Source of the DNA: Oegoconia quadripuncta
Lineage: Eukaryota > Arthropoda > Insecta > Lepidoptera > Autostichidae
Reading direction: 5' to 3'
Assembly: GCA_949316235.1 (NCBI GenBank)
Contig: OX438749.1
Span: 10,186,914-10,250,913, forward strand
Length of the DNA: 64,000 bases
Position numbers and translations under genes: made by a program. Positions 1-11,790 of this stretch are shown here, piece by piece (position 1 is the stretch's first letter; each line of letters opens with the position of its first letter). The notes below the pieces were generated by a model. That model was given only the letters and a program-made list of their open reading frames with translations, made no database searches and was not told the origin of the DNA.

Positions 1-589
1 ATCGAAATAAGTATTAAAGATCTACTAATTTTTTTAAGTTAAAAATTGTAAAATAGCTGTATTGTGACAGCACAGTCTATATCTAAAACAAATAAATAAG
101 TACAATCCACCAGTTTGGGTATGGAACCCCACATTTTTGGAGTTCATGCCCAAAGGGTCCCAACAAAGCCCTAACACAGAGCCAACTTTGTAGCTCTGCC
201 TGTCAGCCTCTCAAGAGTCAAGCACAAAAACGCGACGAATCGGAAAGTTTTGAACAGATCATGAATTGCTTTGACCCAAATTATAAATGGAGATCCTTGG
301 GAGAGGCCTTTGTCCAGCAGTGGACATCTTTCGGCTGATATGATGATAATGAAATAATAAAAAAATCTTGCAAAATTGTTGCATTTATTGCTACGAAAAT
401 TCCTCGGCCCTTTGAAATATAGGAGACTCTCTGTACAACACAAGATCTTCTAATATTCGTTTGTCATAACAAACGTACATCTGAAACCTCCCAGAGTCAA
501 AGTTATAAGTTCGCCTCCAAATACAGTGATTACATTTACATTGTCGCCGAGAGCTAAACTGAAATGCCTCTTCATTTTTATATTTAACT
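1..589. repeat. LINE 3'-tail fragment and unassigned AT-rich DNA
   Basis: No gene is visible. Around 130-350 the text runs into 'tttgtccagcagtggacatctttcggctgatatgatgat', the common tail of lepidopteran RTE-like LINEs; related tails, in the other orientation, lie near 15950, 18995 and 61770. The 90-codon minus-strand ORF over this stretch is part of the repeat. STRAP should continue on the minus strand from 3682 leftward, but I could not find a fifth exon here. Confidence 0.5.
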
Positions 590-2845
590 AGCAGCTGCCC
601 GCGACTTCGTCCGCGTAGACTACATGAATCAACACTTTATTACTTTCCCACGGGAATACATTCAGCAGAAAAATTACCATGTAGAGTTTATCTCAAACAG
701 GAAAAGACCCTGGGCAGATAACAGGTATGTGGAACCATGTTGGTGTTTTGCCAGGTAAATGAATTAAGACAGGGATCCATTAAAAGACCTTTCTGAAAAA
801 TTCTGGTTTATATTTATTAAAGTACTTCCTTATAAACAACATGTTGTCCAATATAGACTTTTTTGGTAGCAACCCCACCCCTGTCTCAACCCTAGAGGGT
901 TAACTTAAAATAAATGTCATTTTCATAATCAACATCCCATAAAACCTAAATAACGACACCAATATCGATTTTATGGTTTTAACCCCCATTTCACAACCCA
1001 GGGGGTTGTTTTTCGAAAAATCTCAAAACACGTATTAGCTTATTTGTTCCTAGGAGTACTCTTGTGAAATTTCGAGTCGAAAATAGTCGAAATGTCCAAG
1101 TTATACTGTTTCTTCATACAAAGCTTCAACCTATTCAAACCCCTGTTTCACCCCCTTAAAGGGTGAATTTTGAAAAATCCTTTCTTAGTGCTCCCCTAGA
1201 CCTCATAAGGAACCTACGTGCCAAATTTGGAAACTATTCACCCCTTTGACTATGACTATGACTTTGACTAAAACTTTGACTATGACTTTGACTATGACTT
1301 CGACTATGACATTGACTACGACTTTGACTTTGACTATGACTTCGACTATGACTTTGACTATGACTTTGCCTATGACTATGACTTTGACTATGACTTTGAC
1401 TATGATTTTGACTATGACTTTGACATGACTTTGACTATGAATTTTACTTTTCGACTTTGAGTTTTCGACTTTGAGTCTTCGACTTTGAGCCTTCGACTTT
1501 GAGCCTTCGTCTTTGAGCCTTCGATTTTGAGCCTTCGACTTTGAGCTTTCGACTTTGAGTCTTCGACTTTGAGTCTTCGACTTTGAGTCTTCGACTTTTA
1601 GCCCTCGACTTTGAGCCTTCGACTTTGAGCCTTCGACTTTCAGCCTTCGACTTCGAGCCTTCGAATTTGAGCCTTCGTCTTTGAGCCTTTGACTTTGAGC
1701 CTTCGAATTTGAGCCTTCGACGTTCAGCCTTCGACTTTGAGCCTTCGAATTTGAGCCTTCGACTTTGAGCCTTCGACTTTGAATTTCCAATTTGAATCTT
1801 CGACATTGACACTTCGACTTTGACTCTTCGACTTCGACACCAATTTGAATTTGTGATTTCAACCCCTACCACTATCGCAACCCGTAAGGGGTTAGCTTCA
1901 AAATAAATGTAATTTTCGCAATCAACGTCCCAAAAAACCTAAATAACGACTCCAATATAGACTTGTTTGGTATCATCCCCCACCTCTATCTCACCCCTAG
2001 AGGGTTGGCTTAAAATAAATGTCATGTTCATAATCAACATCCCAAAAAACCTAAATAACGACACCAATATCGATTTTATGGTTTCAAACCCATTTCACAC
2101 CCCAGGGGGCTGTTTTTCGAAAAATCTCAACTAACCCTTATCTCATTCTCTAACTCCAAGGGGTTAGCTTCAAAACAAATGGCATTTTCGTAATCAACGT
2201 CCCAAAAAACCTAAGTAATGACACCAATATTGACTTTTTTGGTATCAACCCCCACCCCTATCTCAACCCTAGAGGGTTAACTTAAAATAAATGTCATATT
2301 CATAATCAACATCCCATAAAATCTAAATAACGACACCATTATCGATTATATGGTTTTAACCCCCATTTCACACCCCAGGGGGTTGTCCAATATAGACTTT
2401 TTTGGTAGCAACCCCCACCCCTATCTCAACCCTAGAGGGTTAACTTAAAATAAATGTCATTTTCATAATCAACATCCCATAAAACCTAAATAACGACACC
2501 AATATCGATTTTATGGTTTTAACCCCCATTTCACAACCCAGGGGGTTGTTTTTCGAAAAATCTCAAAACACGTATTAGCTTATTTGTTCCTAGGAGTACT
2601 CTTGCGAAGTTTCGAGTCGAAAATAGTCGAAATGTCCAAGTTATACTGTTTCTTCATACAAACTTCCCACCCCTGTTTCACCCCCTTAAAGGGTGAATTT
2701 TGAAAAATCCTTTCTTAGTGCTCCCCTAGACCTCGTAAGGAACCTACGTGCCAAATTTGGAAACTCTAGACCCAGCGGTTTGGCCTGTGCGTTGATATGT
2801 CAGTCAGTCAGTCAGTCAGTCAGTCAGTTTCTTCCTTTATATATT
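590..2845. repeat. Composite lepidopteran repeat with internal duplication
   Basis: The block opens with 'agcagctgcccgcgacttcgtccgcgtagac' and closes with a (cagt)n run at about 2801-2828, both familiar ends of a lepidopteran repeat family whose class I do not assign. Inside, a module of about 390 bp (840-1235, from 'ttgtccaatatagac' to 'ccaaatttggaaact') recurs almost unchanged at about 2385-2766, and a shorter sub-block ('aacgacaccaatat...cccagggggttg') occurs at least four times. The near-identity of the two long modules suggests a recent duplication that enclosed the minisatellite. No protein gene is seen. Confidence 0.6.
1246..1850. repeat. 12-bp and 14-bp minisatellite
   Basis: Positions 1246-1440 are built on a 12-bp unit close to tatgactttgac; 1450-1790 on a 14-bp unit close to gagccttcgacttt, with point changes. 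Because 14 is not a multiple of 3 while 42 is, the minus strand reads as long repetitive Ser/Lys/Arg-rich ORFs with a 14-residue period (1203-1862 and 1444-1872); the plus strand over the 12-bp part reads as alternating Met/Thr/Leu. These ORFs are products of the repeat, not genes. Confidence 0.85.
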
Positions 2846-2924
2846 TAGATTTCACTGGTCCTGTTATCCTAAATACCGGAACAAATCAATGCGGGCATTA
2901 ATGTTTGCCGGTAGAAATAGAATG

Positions 2925-3250
2925 CCTCCTGGCAAAGAGAAAGAGGTTTACCACCTGCCCTCGTAGCATGACATCGTTTGTCGCGCGCAAAATAGGAAAG
3001 TGGGATCATTTCGTCAACCAAAAGGTCGCGGGTTCGAATCCCGCAAGGGGCACATGTTTGTATGATATGAGTTATGGATGTTTTCATTTATAATAAGTAT
3101 TTATTTACAAAAAAAATGTATTTACGTAGTATATCAACCATCTGGTCACCACAACACAAGCCTATAGTTGCTTAAAGTGGAACTAGATGGCGCTGTGTGT
3201 ATGTCCAAGGATATTTATTTATTTACTTATATTTATTTATTTCATTCTTT
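2925..3250 (+). repeat. SINE family 1, full copy with tRNA-like head
   Basis: A tRNA-like B box (ggttcgaatcc) lies at about 3030-3041, then the family body 'gagttatggatgttttcatttat', 'ccatctggt', 'aactagatggcgctgtgtgtatgt', ending in a ttta-rich tail. The same body recurs at 5085-5235, 17335-17865, 25500-25650, 31490-31660 and 45465-45720. The tRNA resemblance belongs to the SINE promoter; this is not a tRNA gene. Confidence 0.75.
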
Positions 3251-3681
3251 CTTCAAAGTCGATTCATCCAAGCAAAGTATCCCTAAGTAGGACAAATATT
3301 ATCTCGCGCTACATAAACGTTTATCGCGCCTGTCTTGCTACTAGCGCTGGTGAACACATGTTCATATAGCATATTATAATCCAATCAATAAGGATTTTCT
3401 TTGCATGGTGACTCTTACGACAATAAATTCTTCCGTCGGAAAAACTTTGCAATGTGATATAGGTTATGTGGGAAGGACAAAATTCAATAGGATCGATAAA
3501 ATTACTTTTGGAGTATATAAAAACTCATACTAGAATGTTTCATTGACGAATCTCCTCGCAGATTGAACTAATAGCTACAGACGAAGAATCCTGCCACCCG
3601 AGCGTGCCGACACATGATAGTGCGAACTTGTGTAGTACCACGCTTCACAATGGCGTTACAAGAAATAATGGATGATATTAC

Positions 3682-6600
3682 CTGTCCGCTCGTGCGGTCC
3701 CACACCCGCATTGTTAAGTCGTCGCTAACGCTAACTATGCGCGAATTGTGCAGGAATACAGCGTGCCTGATGCTGTTCGTATGCGCGCTTATCTTTTCCA
3801 GGGCTAAAAACAGTTATCATAAAACTTATATGTCAAATTCTAATCCCAGGCATACCTACTATTTCAGTTCAGTTTGCTATTGACAGACTGCTAGGGCAAA
3901 ATAATTCCATTATTAACTATTGTGATTAACTACTGGTTAAATTTTGTACATTGTTGGAAAGTCATGTATATTTGCAGAATGGTAAATCAACACCACAATG
4001 CTCGTTTTAGTAGAGCTTCCAAGAATTATAGTTGGCATAAACTAATTTTTTTTTTTTATATGAGAGGGCGGCAAACGAGCATGCGGGTCACCTGATGGAA
4101 AACAATCACCGCCGCCCATGGACACCCGCAACACCAAAAGCAAAAAATTAACATTTACAATTAAGATATAAAAAACTGAGTGTCTTTTATTGACAGCTTG
4201 CCCAAGCAGGCTGATTTTTTTTTTATGCACGACGGGTTCGTACTTTACCTCCATCACACCTGATGTTAAGTGAAGATGAGGTCGAAGATGGAAGCGTACT
4301 GACCCGGAAACCCCAACACATTTGGGGGACTGGTTATCTTATTTCTGACAACCGGAACACAACAATGTTATGAAAATTGCTGCTTGGCGGCAGATTTAGA
4401 TAAGATGGTGGGGGCTGGCTAGGCGGACATTTAAAATGCCCTACCACCAACCAAACAGAGTACTTAAACATGTACACCGCTGGGGATCGAACCCGCGACC
4501 TCCGAATCGTAAACCCAATGTTCTTTACATTGAGCCACGGAGGCGATTATTTCAATACTTCTTTCTATACTTTAGAACAATACATTTATATTGGCTTTAT
4601 AAAATATTAAAACCACAAGTACTCACCTCCTGCTTCAGGTTTATTAAGGTCAAACACTCGTATGAGCTTTTCATTGCTGGCAGTTAAAAGGAGAGTATCA
4701 TCTGAATTAAAATTCACACTCTTCACTATATGTTCGTGGTCAAATGTGTGGATCACATCCCCGTATCGTGCGTCCCACAGCTTTGCTGTGGAAAAAGTGC
4801 TTTTAATATACTCAATTTTTAACAAACTTGCCTGCAGATAATGTGAGATGGAAACGGCACAAACTTACATGGGACACAAAGTAAATCATTGACAAAACTA
4901 CTTTTTTATCCAGATAATTATCCAATTTGTAGAAAAGGCTCTAACATAGGACAGTTGCAAACCCTGACTCCCTAACATTAATAAAACTTTGCAGGCATGT
5001 GGCATTACTGGAAATATATTACTAAGACTGATAAATCATTTTTAGAAAAACTTGCTATAACTTATGTTCTACCGTTTGAATTATGGAGGTTTTCATTTAA
5101 GTATGTATTTATTTACAAAAAAAAATAAATAATTTGTGTAGTATATCAACCATCTGGTATCCAAAAAACAAGCCTGCTTAGTATTAAACTAGATGGCGGG
5201 GGGTGTATGTCCAAGAATATATAATTTATTTAAAGCCCTTAGCATAGCTAATGAAATGACCCACTACCGTTTTCAAAGTTACTTGAAATTAATAGTTAAA
5301 TTGAAATATTCAATATACTTAGTATGTTGAAAGATTACCTGAAAAATCTGCCGCACCACTAGCAGCTATAGTAGCATTTTGTGTCAAAGCTACCCCCCAT
5401 ACTGCTCCTTTGTGGCCCTCGAAGGTACCAATCCAATCACCTGTTTCACCTTGCCGTAACATGGGTTTGCCATCTGCAAAGAAAATTATAAACAAATATT
5501 TCAAACACTTGCACGAATTATGTACTGCCAATCTAAGCAATCTAAATATTTATATGAACACCAATGACTAAGTATAAACTTCGTAAACAATTATCTCTAG
5601 TTAGATTCAAACATGTCATTGATTTTTAAGAAATGGAACCAACCAACTGGACCAATCGATGATCAAATTTAACATAACTTTTAGCATTTTGACCGATTCA
5701 ATTTTGTATTACCACTTCTTGGCAATTCATACCCGGGATGCATTTTCATATGTATCACATTCAACACAGCAATTTCTATAAAATGGGGTTTCCGGGTTAG
5801 TACGCTTCCACCTTCAGTCTCATCTTCTTACGTCAGGTGTGATTGAGGTAAAATGCTAACCCATCGAGCATAAAAAAAATAGAAATTTCTATAGTGGTGT
5901 CTATTTCAATAATGGGGTCTGAAACTTTTATGAAGGCAAAACCTCAATGAAAACTATATTCTTTGAAAAATTAAGCAAGAATAGTTAAAAATAGACATTA
6001 AAATTTTAATAATGTGAAGAATTACCCACAAATTATTAATATACCCTCCTACCCTCACTTCAATGCAAAAACATAATATGTGGTAATGGAACAAAAAGAC
6101 ATAAGGAAAGATAACTTGAAACTATAACACAATAGGTGTTTATTTAGAATCTATAGGTAAGTAGAACGTAGATAATTACTGCGATATGAATAACAATACA
6201 AAGCCTAATGCAGTGACAACATTATTGTAGAGTTTTCCTTATAAGGTCAAATAATGAAAGTAACTTGAACATGTTTCTTAAATCCCTATGTAAACATTAA
6301 TGTCAAGTACTTTGACAAACCTTGAAAGAGTCCAAGGCGACCCAGAATGAGTGAAATGCCATCATAACAGGAAAGTATTTCAAGTCTAGGACAATTCCGT
6401 ACGCGTACAAAGGCGTGGAGCTTATAATTCTTGTCAAAGGACCATGAATAAAAGCACGACACGATTGCCAAGGCGAGCGACTGCGAGGAAACATACGAGC
6501 GGATACTCAAGGCGCTTCCTGCATGTCCGGAAACAGAAGGTCATCACAAGCATAGTATGCACACCGGCCAAACGGACCGGTCCCCACAAATATGAAAAGT

Positions 6601-6856
6601 GAAGGTCTACCTCAACCACACAATCTAACATCCGTCATGCGAAACCAAAATAATTACGCCCAAATACACTTGCCTGTTTTTCATTCTTATATAGGCCAAG
6701 GCGAAAGGCCACCCCATACATAAAGAGTCGACAAAACTCACCTTTGCAAGCCGAAATCAAATAAAATCCATCTTTTGTAACGTCACTAAAATCCAAATGC
6801 ACGACTGGTCTAGTATGGCCACCACATGTAAGAGGAACTTGCTTAAAAGTTGTCAT
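3682..6856 (-). CDS. STRAP: STRAP, WD40 protein, partial (coding exons 1-4)
   Basis: This is the N-terminal half of serine-threonine kinase receptor-associated protein, a WD40 beta-propeller that in animals acts as a scaffold with the SMN complex and in TGF-beta signalling. Exons on the minus strand: 6742-6856, 5339-5473, 4627-4785, 3682-3803. Each has a GT donor and AG acceptor, and the phases fit (1, 1, 1, 0), giving 177 residues. Recognisable stretches are [11 protein letters not shown] near residue 9, [18 protein letters not shown] at the start of exon 2, [10 protein letters not shown] at the start of exon 3 and [10 protein letters not shown] at the end of exon 4. Family members have roughly 330-350 residues, so about half the protein should lie left of position 1. 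Exon 4 is too short and too split to be obvious as an ORF; it was found by looking for the continuing WD repeat. Introns carry SINE fragments. Confidence 0.93.
4045..4550 (-). repeat. SINE family 2 with adjoining repeat
   Basis: From about 4205 to 4545 lies a minus-strand SINE. Its head (read on the minus strand) is 'gcctccgtggctcaatgtaaag' followed by the B box ggttcgatccc; its body includes 'ccatcttatctaaatctgccgcc' and it ends in an A-run. Just left, 4045-4135 is a separate common lepidopteran repeat ('gggcggcaaacgagcatgcgggtcacctgatgg'). Both sit between STRAP exons 3 and 4. Relatives: 5785-5880, 16918-17150, 21390-21610, 46410-46735, 54590-54850, and a bare head at 25923-25965. Confidence 0.75.
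5085..5235 (+). repeat. SINE family 1, headless copy
   Basis: The SINE-1 body without its tRNA-like head lies in STRAP intron 2, including 'ggaggttttcatttaagtatg', 'ccatctggtatcc' and 'aactagatggcg'. Confidence 0.65.
5474..6741. other. STRAP intron 1
   Basis: This intron separates coding exons 1 and 2. It holds a short SINE-2 fragment (about 5785-5880). A more GC-rich stretch at 6300-6640 gives three overlapping minus-strand ORFs of 60-75 codons with no family resemblance I recognise. Otherwise it is AT-rich without visible structure. Confidence 0.5.
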
Positions 6857-8228
6857 TCTGTTTGTAAAATTTTGTATGTTGTACTTTTGGAAAATAAACT
6901 AATACCTTTGTTTAACTAAAATTAACCTAATGAGTCCGATCGTATTGAATGTTGACAATCGACTGACGGCAAATTGCAACTCGGTATTGCTAGACTATGA
7001 AATACAAAATAATACACGTGTCGTCGTCGTCGCTTCTTCTTTGAATAAATTGTATAACTGTAATTGTACAGTAATGTTGAAGTTTACAGAAAAACACTAA
7101 TATATGTATATCTACATATATCTACATGAATATATAAAATTTTACATTATTTCGCTCTTTCTAAAAAAAACACTAGAAGATGACTTATTATGTCAGAACA
7201 ATAGAAATAATCGAGATCAAATTTTCAAGCTTCCGTTGGTAATAAACGGGTGTCTATTATTTTATAGAAACTTTATAAATCGAAATTGGCATTTCAATAT
7301 CACATATAGGTAATCATAAATGCACAACTTTTTATACCAACTGTTCTGTTCTATTCTATTGTTCTATTCTTCTATTCTATGCTATTCTATTGTCATGTCC
7401 TATAGATCAATTGACCATTAAGTATATTACAAGGCATTTCTCCATGTATACCTCATGTCGACTTAACAGAAGGGTAAGGCGGACGGCGCGGGCGGTGTTG
7501 AGGTGGGCGAGCACACCGAGCAACCTAACCAACAGTAGTTGGGGTGCCCCGAACTACTCGCTCCTCCTCGTGCTTGTTGTTTGTAAGTCGGTAATTCGAA
7601 ACTTTAAATGGCCGACAAATAAGTATTCTGTAAAATAGTTCTTCGGAACGACTAACATAATAATATGTGAAATAAAATGTCTGGCATTTAAAAACAGGAC
7701 TGGTGTCATTTCGGTACTTAGTAAATAAGACTAATCTTATTGCGAAGTAATCTTGTGCGGAAAGAGAATACTTTTGTAAAGTGTTAAATGAAAATTCGGA
7801 TATCAGTTTTTCGAAAATATGCTAAGTTACCAACGAAAAACATTCCATCATAATAACGTTTAATCCCAGTAACGTTATAAACATTTTGAGAATATCCGCC
7901 TGCTGCTCACGGTTGCTGGTGGGCTAGCGCCGCTCCTCATCCGCCTCCTGCTTACAAAAAATATTCCAGGGCCGGAGGCTGCACGCGCCCTAAGCAGCGA
8001 GACCCCTGAATTCAGACTTCTGTCATCCCTGATTGATTATTTAATGTATTATTTCATTTTAATTCAGTACCTATCTTTGACCTTTCGAAGAACATGCTAT
8101 CGTTGAAACGTGTCATCAATTATAGTAACATTGGCGAAACGATTTACAATGTAATTAGAATTATGTATACCTATTATTAATGTATTGATATAAAATTAAA
8201 GGATGAACATAATACTGGGTGCTTTTTT
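6857..8228. other. Intergenic upstream of STRAP
   Basis: This should contain the STRAP promoter and 5' UTR, but I see no clear TATA box. A ttctattctattg microsatellite lies at 7338-7392. A GC-rich patch at 7440-7600 resembles 30835-31030 in inverted orientation (shared text includes 'ggggtgccccgaact' and 'ggttaggttg'), so both belong to one dispersed repeat. A second GC-rich patch lies at 7900-8010. No protein gene is recognised. Confidence 0.4.
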
Positions 8229-8580
8229 TTACTGTAAGGAAAGCATATTACGTAAGTGAAATAGAAGGTATTGGCATAGCTAGTTTATTTTTTTCTTCAA
8301 AACCATAAAATATAATACAACGTTGTGGCATTTGACGGTCGCGTATGTAGCCTATTGCACATAATTATATAATTAAATTAAATAAATTTAAAAAACTTGG
8401 AGAAAATAATGAGCTCTAATTAAAATTCGCATGATAGGAACCCTAGGAATCTCGCAGATTGATATGCAATCACCGGCAGAAGCGGGGGTCGATGATGGTT
8501 TTCAAAAAAAAAATTAAACTACCTATGCCAATAACTTCTATTTCGCTTACCTAAATGTCCTATTTTTTTCCTTACGGTAC
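8229..8580. mobile_element. MITE with long terminal inverted repeats
   Basis: The ends mirror each other over about 85 bp: left 'tactgtaaggaaa...gtaagtgaaatagaaggtattggcatagctagttta', right 'taaactacctatgccaataacttctatttcgcttac...tttccttacggta'. No transposase ORF lies between them, so it is non-autonomous. A diverged relative is nested in a SINE at about 17458-17758. Confidence 0.75.
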
Positions 8581-9223
8581 AAAATCTCATCCGGTGTAGT
8601 ATTCTATATTGCACGAAAATATTACAAATAACAGAACACTAACGATAGGTCATCTACAAAGGTGAACTTATCTCTTTAAGAGATCTCTTTCAAAAAAAAA
8701 GATAAAACAATCAAATAACAAACTTATTAAATATACTTACTTACTACGTATATACATATATACATATAGGTACAATATATACATAACATAATATATGTAA
8801 TATAAACCTACATTACATACCCATAATTATGATGGAAGATGCGAGAGGTAATGCTTTTTTAACCTGTTCATAAATACTAAATTGAGGGGCAGACCTGAAA
8901 TATTAGGTCAATGTACAATTAAAATTACGAAATAAAATTCGATAAGGTAATATTTGAGAAAAGGCTAATCCAGCATATTATAATGACCGATACAATAAAG
9001 TTCGATAAATGATTCTAAATAATTATAAATTTCTGCGAATAGCTTTAAAGGAAATAAAATTCGATAAAATGACGAGTCTCCGTAATAAACTCAGAGCAAG
9101 GATACAATGTTTCCTTTGTCTGGGGGTATAAAGCAACGTGATCTCCACCTTTATTCTTAATTTCAGGGAATAGCTAAAACGCTGGCAACCAAATTTGTGA
9201 AGTTACGGTTTTAAGTCATTTGG

Positions 9224-11130
9224 CGGCTTTTTGGCGGGAACTCGGCGAGTGAAGTAGCATTTTTCTTTATAAGTCTTAAAATTTGTGCATTCTAACTTTT
9301 GAAGCTTAATAATGGCAGAATATTGTGCAGCAAACGTTAGTGTTGGTGTACAGGTGAAGGGAAGTGTAAATTAAAGTGCGTAACGGAGCTTTCGGGTTCC
9401 CACAAGAAGCCGCCAAAATCTTTTGTAAAGCATTCTGCCACTTTACTGAAGAATGACTTGACCGTGACTAGACTCTGTATACGACGAATTACTTGTTTTG
9501 ATTGAGACTGACCTATAAACTGAAGAAATAAGATAAATAAAAATTTTCACTCGAAACTGGCAGTAATGTCCCTCGACAATGAGGTTGACTGGTTGCCATC
9601 CTCAAAAATAAGAAGAAGAAGAAGTCATTTGGCCTAGAGTCAAGTTCTTTTACCTAAATAACCCGTTCCGAAGTTCGCTCACATGCGTTCCGAACCACTG
9701 CGAGCGCATCTCAGACCAAGGAACGTACAACAATGGATGTCATACATAACTAGTCGAAGTCCAAATACATTCGTTCGTAAAGCATTATGCCACTTTACAA
9801 TGACTTGACCGTGATTAGACTTTGTATACGCCAAGTATATGACGAATGACTTGTTTTGATTGAGTTCATTAAACTGAAAAATTAAGAAAAATAAGATATG
9901 GCTGTATAGGCTTTGATCCCTTTGCCTTTCTGAAAGGAGTGAAAATGAAAAAAAATTGGCTTTTTGGAGGGAACTCAGCGAGTGATGTTGCATTTTTGTT
10001 TTTATTTCTTATAATTTGTCCATTCCGAGTATTGTAGTAATGGCAGAATATTGTGTAGCAAAAGTCAGTGATGATGTATAAGTGAAGGAAAGTGTAAATT
10101 ATGTGAATTACGAAGTTTCCAGGTTCCCACCAAGAAACCGGCAAAAATTTTCACAAAACTGCCACTTTACTGAAGAATGACTTGACCGTTACTACACTCT
10201 GTTATGACTTATTTTGACTGAGACTCACATAACTGAAGAAATAAGAAAAATAAACATGGCTGTATGTGCTAGGATCCCTTTGCCTTCTCTGAGAGGAGCG
10301 AATTAAACAAAAAAGAAAGGCTTTTTGGCGGGAACCCGGCGAGTGAAGTAGCATTTTTCATTATAGTTCTTATTACGCATTCTGACTTTTGAAGCTTAAT
10401 GATGGCAGAATATTGTGCAGCAAACGTTAGTGATGGTGTACAAGTGAAGGGAAGTGTAAATTAAAGTGCGTAACGGAGCTTTCGGGTTCCCACAAGAAGC
10501 CGCCAAAATCTTTTGTAAAGCATTCTGCCACTTTACTGAAGAATGACTTGACCGTGACTAGACTCTGTATACGCCAAGTATACGACGAATTACTTGTTTT
10601 GACTGAGACTGACTTACAAACTGAAGAAATAAGAGAAATAAGACATGGCTGTTATGGGCTAGATCCCTTTGCCTTCTCCTAGAGGAGAGAATGTAACAAA
10701 AAAAAAAAAAGGCTTTTTGGCGGGAACTCGGCGAGTGAAGTAGCATTTTTCTTTATAAGTCTTATAATTTGTGCATTCTAACTTTTGAAGCTTAATAATG
10801 GCAGAATATTGTGCAGCAAACGTTAGTAATAGTGTACAAGTGAAGGGAAGTGTAAATTAAAGTGCGTAACGGAGCTTTCGGGTTCCCACAAGAAGCCGCC
10901 AAAATCTTTTGTAAAGCATTCTGCCACTGTACTGAAGAATGACCTGACCGTGACTAGACTCTGTATACGCCAAGTATACGACGAATTACTTGTTTTGACT
11001 GAGACTGACTTACAAACTGAAGAAATAAGTGAAATAAGACATGGCTGTTATGGGCTAGATCCCTTTGCCTTCTCCTAAAGGAGAGAATGAAACAAAAAAA
11101 AAAAACAAAAAAAAAAAATTATTCAAAGAG
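9224..11130 (+). repeat. 392-bp tandem repeat array, locus 1
   Basis: Tandem units start near 9224 (truncated), 9660 (partial), 9957, 10319 and 10711; the last two starts are 392 bp apart. Each full unit opens with 'ggctttttggcgggaac', passes 'gtgcgtaacggagctttcgggttcccacaagaagccgcc' and 'actttactgaagaatgacttgaccgtgactag', and ends 'gatccctttgccttctcc...gagaatg' plus an A-run. The A-rich junctions suggest a retroposed or SINE-like monomer later amplified in tandem. The same unit forms the second locus at 47240-51880. Confidence 0.8.
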
Positions 11131-11444
11131 TACCTTACCTACTCTTTGCACACCTACACTAAACTTGTTGTGACAGCCGGGAAGCAAATCAAGCAGCACA
11201 AGCAGCCGAATACAAGTTTGACGTTTTGTTTCGTGTTGTTGGTTTGCTAACTGACGTGTCCATCTATTATTCAATACATCTATCAGGTAAAGTACATATT
11301 AAATCCAAAGAGAATTACGTTTTAAATCCACCATCCATTCATAATAAATATAGTCTCGTGTAGCTTTGATGAAATCGCTTGATTGAATTGTTTTGTGACT
11401 GACATCGTTTAAAGACCTAATCCCAATTCTCATCAGATTACAAA
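11131..11444 (+). promoter_or_regulatory. SPCS1 upstream region with possible 5' UTR intron
   Basis: A plausible 5' UTR intron runs from the donor in 'tatcag|gtaaag' (intron start 11287) to the acceptor in 'attctcatcag|a' (intron end 11436), eight bases before the SPCS1 start codon. That would place transcription start upstream of about 11280. No TATA box is clear; the intron call is inferred from splice signals only. Confidence 0.35.
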
Positions 11445-11723
11445 ATGGACTTCTTCACGTCAATTCCGACTCACATAGACTATGTTGGTCAAGCTAAAGC
11501 TGAGAAACTGTATCGAGCGATCATCACTCTATTCAGTATCGTTGGTTTTGTATGGGGCTACATAGTGCAACAGTTCTCCCAATCTGTCTACATTCTCGGT
11601 GCCGGGTTCATCCTAGCGGTGGTCTTGGCTGTACCACCATGGCCTATGTACCGCCGCAATGCCCTGAACTGGCAAAACCCACGGAACACTGAAGATAAAT
11701 CATCAAATAAGAAGAAAAAGTAG
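11445..11723 (+). CDS. SPCS1: Signal peptidase complex subunit 1 (SPC12)
   Basis: The 92-residue product belongs to the SPC12 family, a small non-catalytic subunit of the ER signal peptidase complex thought to influence substrate selection. The family pattern is visible: an N-terminal amphipathic start with IDYVGQAKAEKLYR (11-24), two membrane helices at about 22-42 and 47-64 joined by a very short turn (QQFSQS), then the conserved PPWPMYRRN-LNW segment (64-76) and a lysine-rich C terminus. Both tails are expected in the cytosol. The ATG sits in 'acaaaATGG', a good insect context, and the frame is uninterrupted. Two overlapping AATAAA signals lie at 11781-11790. It is intronless within the coding part and unrelated in strand to its neighbours. 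Confidence 0.95.
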   Translation: MDFFTSIPTHIDYVGQAKAEKLYRAIITLFSIVGFVWGYIVQQFSQSVYILGAGFILAVVLAVPPWPMYRRNALNWQNPRNTEDKSSNKKKK

Positions 11724-11780
11724 TCTGTACTTTCTTTGTTATTGATCCTGTAATTTAATTACTCTCATATGTATTTCTCA

Positions 11781-11790
11781 AATAAATAAA
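11781..11790 (+). terminator. SPCS1 polyadenylation signal
   Basis: The decamer aataaataaa holds two overlapping AATAAA hexamers 57-67 bp after the SPCS1 stop, a normal distance for a short 3' UTR. Confidence 0.7.

Noticed and set aside
1450..1790. Regularly spaced short repeats that could suggest a CRISPR-like array.
   Set aside because: Units are contiguous without unique spacers and the genome is an insect's; this is a minisatellite.
1203..1872. Long minus-strand ORFs of 142 and 219 codons rich in Ser, Lys and Arg.
   Set aside because: They are translations of the 14-bp and 12-bp minisatellite; the period explains the openness of every frame.
3020..3055. tRNA-like sequence with ggttcgaatcc (also at 17380, 28510, 29215, 45655, 46675).
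   Set aside because: Each continues into a repeated SINE body and lacks a complete cloverleaf with paired acceptor stem; these are SINE promoters, not tRNA genes.
3400..3640. Search for STRAP exon 5 between 1 and 3681.
   Set aside because: Minus-strand frames here are broken by stops or are repeat sequence, and none resembles the next WD40 repeats; the missing exons must lie outside the window.
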